A stretch of 64,000 nt of DNA from Pedobacter cryoconitis (GTDB taxonomy: Bacteria > Bacteroidota > Bacteroidia > Sphingobacteriales > Sphingobacteriaceae): positions 1,342,583-1,406,582 of the forward strand of contig JAAAFW010000015.1 of NCBI GenBank assembly GCA_019352875.1, given 5' to 3'. Under the pieces are notes generated by a model. It made no database searches. It had not been told where the DNA came from and worked only from the letters and a program-made list of their open reading frames with translations. This document shows, in pieces, positions 62,847 through 64,000 of this stretch; within the stretch, counting starts at the first letter, position 1, and every line of letters starts with the position of its first letter. Position numbers and translations under genes: made by a program.

Positions 62847-62954
62847 ATGAAAAGAACCTGGCGAATATTCTTTGCCATTGCTGCAATGATTAATCATGTG
62901 GCGTTGCCATTAACCAAGTGGTATTCAGGTCTAATTATTCATCAAGACAACTAA
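62847..62954 (+). CDS. Possible 35-residue small ORF
   Basis: An ATG 20 bp after a -7-like TAAATTTG encodes MKRTWRIFFAIAAMINHVAL and continues for 15 more residues. It is basic at the start and hydrophobic in the middle, like a short membrane or signal-like peptide. It could be a leader peptide for the fimbrillin transcript or chance. There is no family evidence. Confidence 0.25.
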   Translation: MKRTWRIFFAIAAMINHVALPLTKWYSGLIIHQDN

Positions 62955-63043
62955 AACATATGCTGTGTCATTTGCAATGCAAATAAGGATACCCTACAGA
63001 GCGGGGAAAAGTGAGCAAAATAATATACATAAACATTATACCA

Positions 63044-63226
63044 ATGAAAAAGGAAAAAAAGATCAAATACGAAGCCCCCACTTTGGAAGTGGTGTTAGTA
63101 GAGTTGGAGCAAGGTATAGCTGCTGCTTCTGTAACTGTTTCCGGAGGAAACGCTGGCTCACCATATCAACCTCAGGTAGACGATTGGGGAGACGGGGGAG
63201 GAACTACCTTCAATGGAGACCTATAA
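63044..63226 (+). CDS. 60-residue small protein with leader-like N-terminus, before the fimbrillin gene
   Basis: The protein starts MKKEKKIKYEAPTLEVVLVE, continues LEQGIAAAS, then has a Gly/Asn/Asp/Trp-rich tail (SGGNAGSPYQPQVDDWGDGG to FNGDL). Short proteins with this (K)YxAPxLxVxxVExExG(I)AA pattern are widespread beside fimbrillin genes in Bacteroidota, but I know of no assigned function. The conserved charged N-terminus, small-residue hinge and low-complexity tail resemble a precursor peptide. It lies 31 bp upstream of the fimbrillin ATG and is probably co-transcribed. Confidence 0.7.
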   Translation: MKKEKKIKYEAPTLEVVLVELEQGIAAASVTVSGGNAGSPYQPQVDDWGDGGGTTFNGDL

Positions 63227-63257
63227 TTAATGATGACGAACTATTTAATGAAAAAAT

Positions 63258-64000
63258 ATGAAATTACTATACAAAAATTATATCCCTAAAATAGCGGTAG
63301 CTATTTTATTTGTATTTGCCGGTCAGCTTTTTCAAAGTTGCTCGAAAAATAAAGCTGAAGATGAAGTACCAGGGGATACCAGACTAGATGGAAAAATTTC
63401 AGTAAAGGTTCTTGGTATTGATGAGGACGATGACGTTGCTGTGATTAACCCAAAGGGTAATGTAGCAAGTAAGTCAGTAGCCAGAGAAACTGGTACTACC
63501 CCAAGAAAGACCATCATCTATCCGGGATTTGATGCTGTCGTGTCTGTGGAGCGCGATGTGTTAAAACAACCAAACATAGCTATTGGGAATGTGCCGAAAG
63601 GAATATCAAGTACGAGCGATTTATTAGCTGTCTCTGCAATGGCGACTAATGTTAAATACCGTCTGTTGTTATATAAAACGGACGGAACATTTGTGAGTTC
63701 TACGCCTTTGGTATCGGGAACTGCAGGTGCAGTGGATGTTGCTAAAGGTACTGCTTATAACTGGTATGCAATTTCCTATAATAATACAGATGATGTTCCA
63801 GATGTAGCAGATCATGCAAATCCAACTCTTGCTCTGCCAGGAGGCAAAGATGCATTATATGCTAGCGGATCAATCACTATTCCTGCAAATGGCCCGGATG
63901 GTAATAGCCCATTGGGTATAACCTTTAAACATAGCCTTGCGCGTATTGCAGTGGAACTTAATACTATGGGGATGTTTGCAGATATAAATACAGCTGCGGT
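63258..64000 (+). CDS. Fimbrillin-family (Mfa1/FimA-like) lipoprotein, N-terminal part
   Basis: The first 247 residues are visible and the gene continues off the window. The lipobox LFQSC lies near residue 24, and the mature part starts SKNKAEDEVPGDTRL. The sequence YNWYAISYNNTDD and then GITFKHSLARIAVELNT is the signature strand pair of Bacteroidota fimbrillins, which are lipid-anchored before proteolytic maturation and polymerisation. A basic acceptor region (SVARETGTTPRKT, about residues 75-87) precedes the body and could hold the maturation site. It is preceded by two small ORFs and probably followed by further fimbrial genes. Confidence 0.82.
   Translation, partial: MKLLYKNYIPKIAVAILFVFAGQLFQSCSKNKAEDEVPGDTRLDGKISVKVLGIDEDDDVAVINPKGNVASKSVARETGTTPRKTIIYPGFDAVVSVERDVLKQPNIAIGNVPKGISSTSDLLAVSAMATNVKYRLLLYKTDGTFVSSTPLVSGTAGAVDVAKGTAYNWYAISYNNTDDVPDVADHANPTLALPGGKDALYASGSITIPANGPDGNSPLGITFKHSLARIAVELNTMGMFADINTAA

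Overview
The window looks like a chromosomal segment of a Bacteroidota bacterium, most probably Sphingobacteriaceae (Pedobacter-like). The evidence is a sigma/FecR-controlled SusC–SusD pair with an STN-bearing receptor, several TonB-dependent outer-membrane proteins, many SCKK-type lipoproteins, AT-rich spacers with weak Shine-Dalgarno sites, and a partial fimbrillin-type lipoprotein. The genus is inference. I saw no rRNA or tRNA gene, CRISPR array, prophage or intact insertion sequence.

Layout. 1–3.0 kb: the 5' end of a membrane sensor (probably a LytS-type kinase, cut by the window edge) and a MacB/FtsX-type permease, both on the minus strand. 3.3–5.0 kb: an SDR oxidoreductase followed by an AraC regulator. 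5.3–13.4 kb: ECF sigma factor, FecR anti-sigma factor, SusC, SusD and a secreted EEP-family phosphoesterase, apparently one regulated uptake locus. 13.6–18.8 kb: a GAF histidine kinase, an ECF sigma/membrane anti-sigma pair facing a small membrane protein across a 98-bp nested palindrome, and an outer-membrane beta-barrel receptor. 19–31 kb: a regulator-rich accessory stretch with a tandem USP, a TetR–MFS–isochorismatase operon, a cupin, a MarR–FAD-monooxygenase operon, a second SDR–AraC module paralogous to the first, a DHA2 exporter, an LprI-like protein, another SDR and another AraC regulator.

31–38.9 kb: a GH92 glycosidase and a Tat-exported Gfo/Idh/MocA oxidoreductase, DUF2200 and MaoC proteins, then a LOV-domain (blue-light) histidine kinase overlapping a single-domain response regulator and followed by a second kinase. 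38.9–46.1 kb (minus): a tightly packed ackA–xfp–class I fba–mgtA operon, a phosphoketolase bypass yielding acetate and ATP, preceded by a 16-bp perfect palindrome. 46–50.3 kb: serine hydrolase, two VOC proteins, a DUF5996 protein and a USP. 50.5–53.1 kb: a cobalamin riboswitch in front of two surface lipoproteins (the second BtuG-like) and a strong terminator, with no BtuB receptor in the cluster.

53.2–58.9 kb: hemolysin-III-like, tandem PRC-barrel and bestrophin-like proteins and several exported proteins of unknown function. 59–59.1 kb: a perfect 28-bp inverted repeat built from 11-bp units. 59.3–62.5 kb: an Oar-like TonB-dependent receptor (minus). 62.8–64 kb: small ORFs leading into a fimbrillin-family lipoprotein that runs off the window.

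The most distinctive items are the LOV two-component cluster, the 11-bp-unit palindrome, the nested palindrome at the sigma promoter, the riboswitch-controlled lipoprotein pair, and the small leader-like peptide before the fimbrillin gene. Nothing here is demonstrably a new defence or biosynthetic system.
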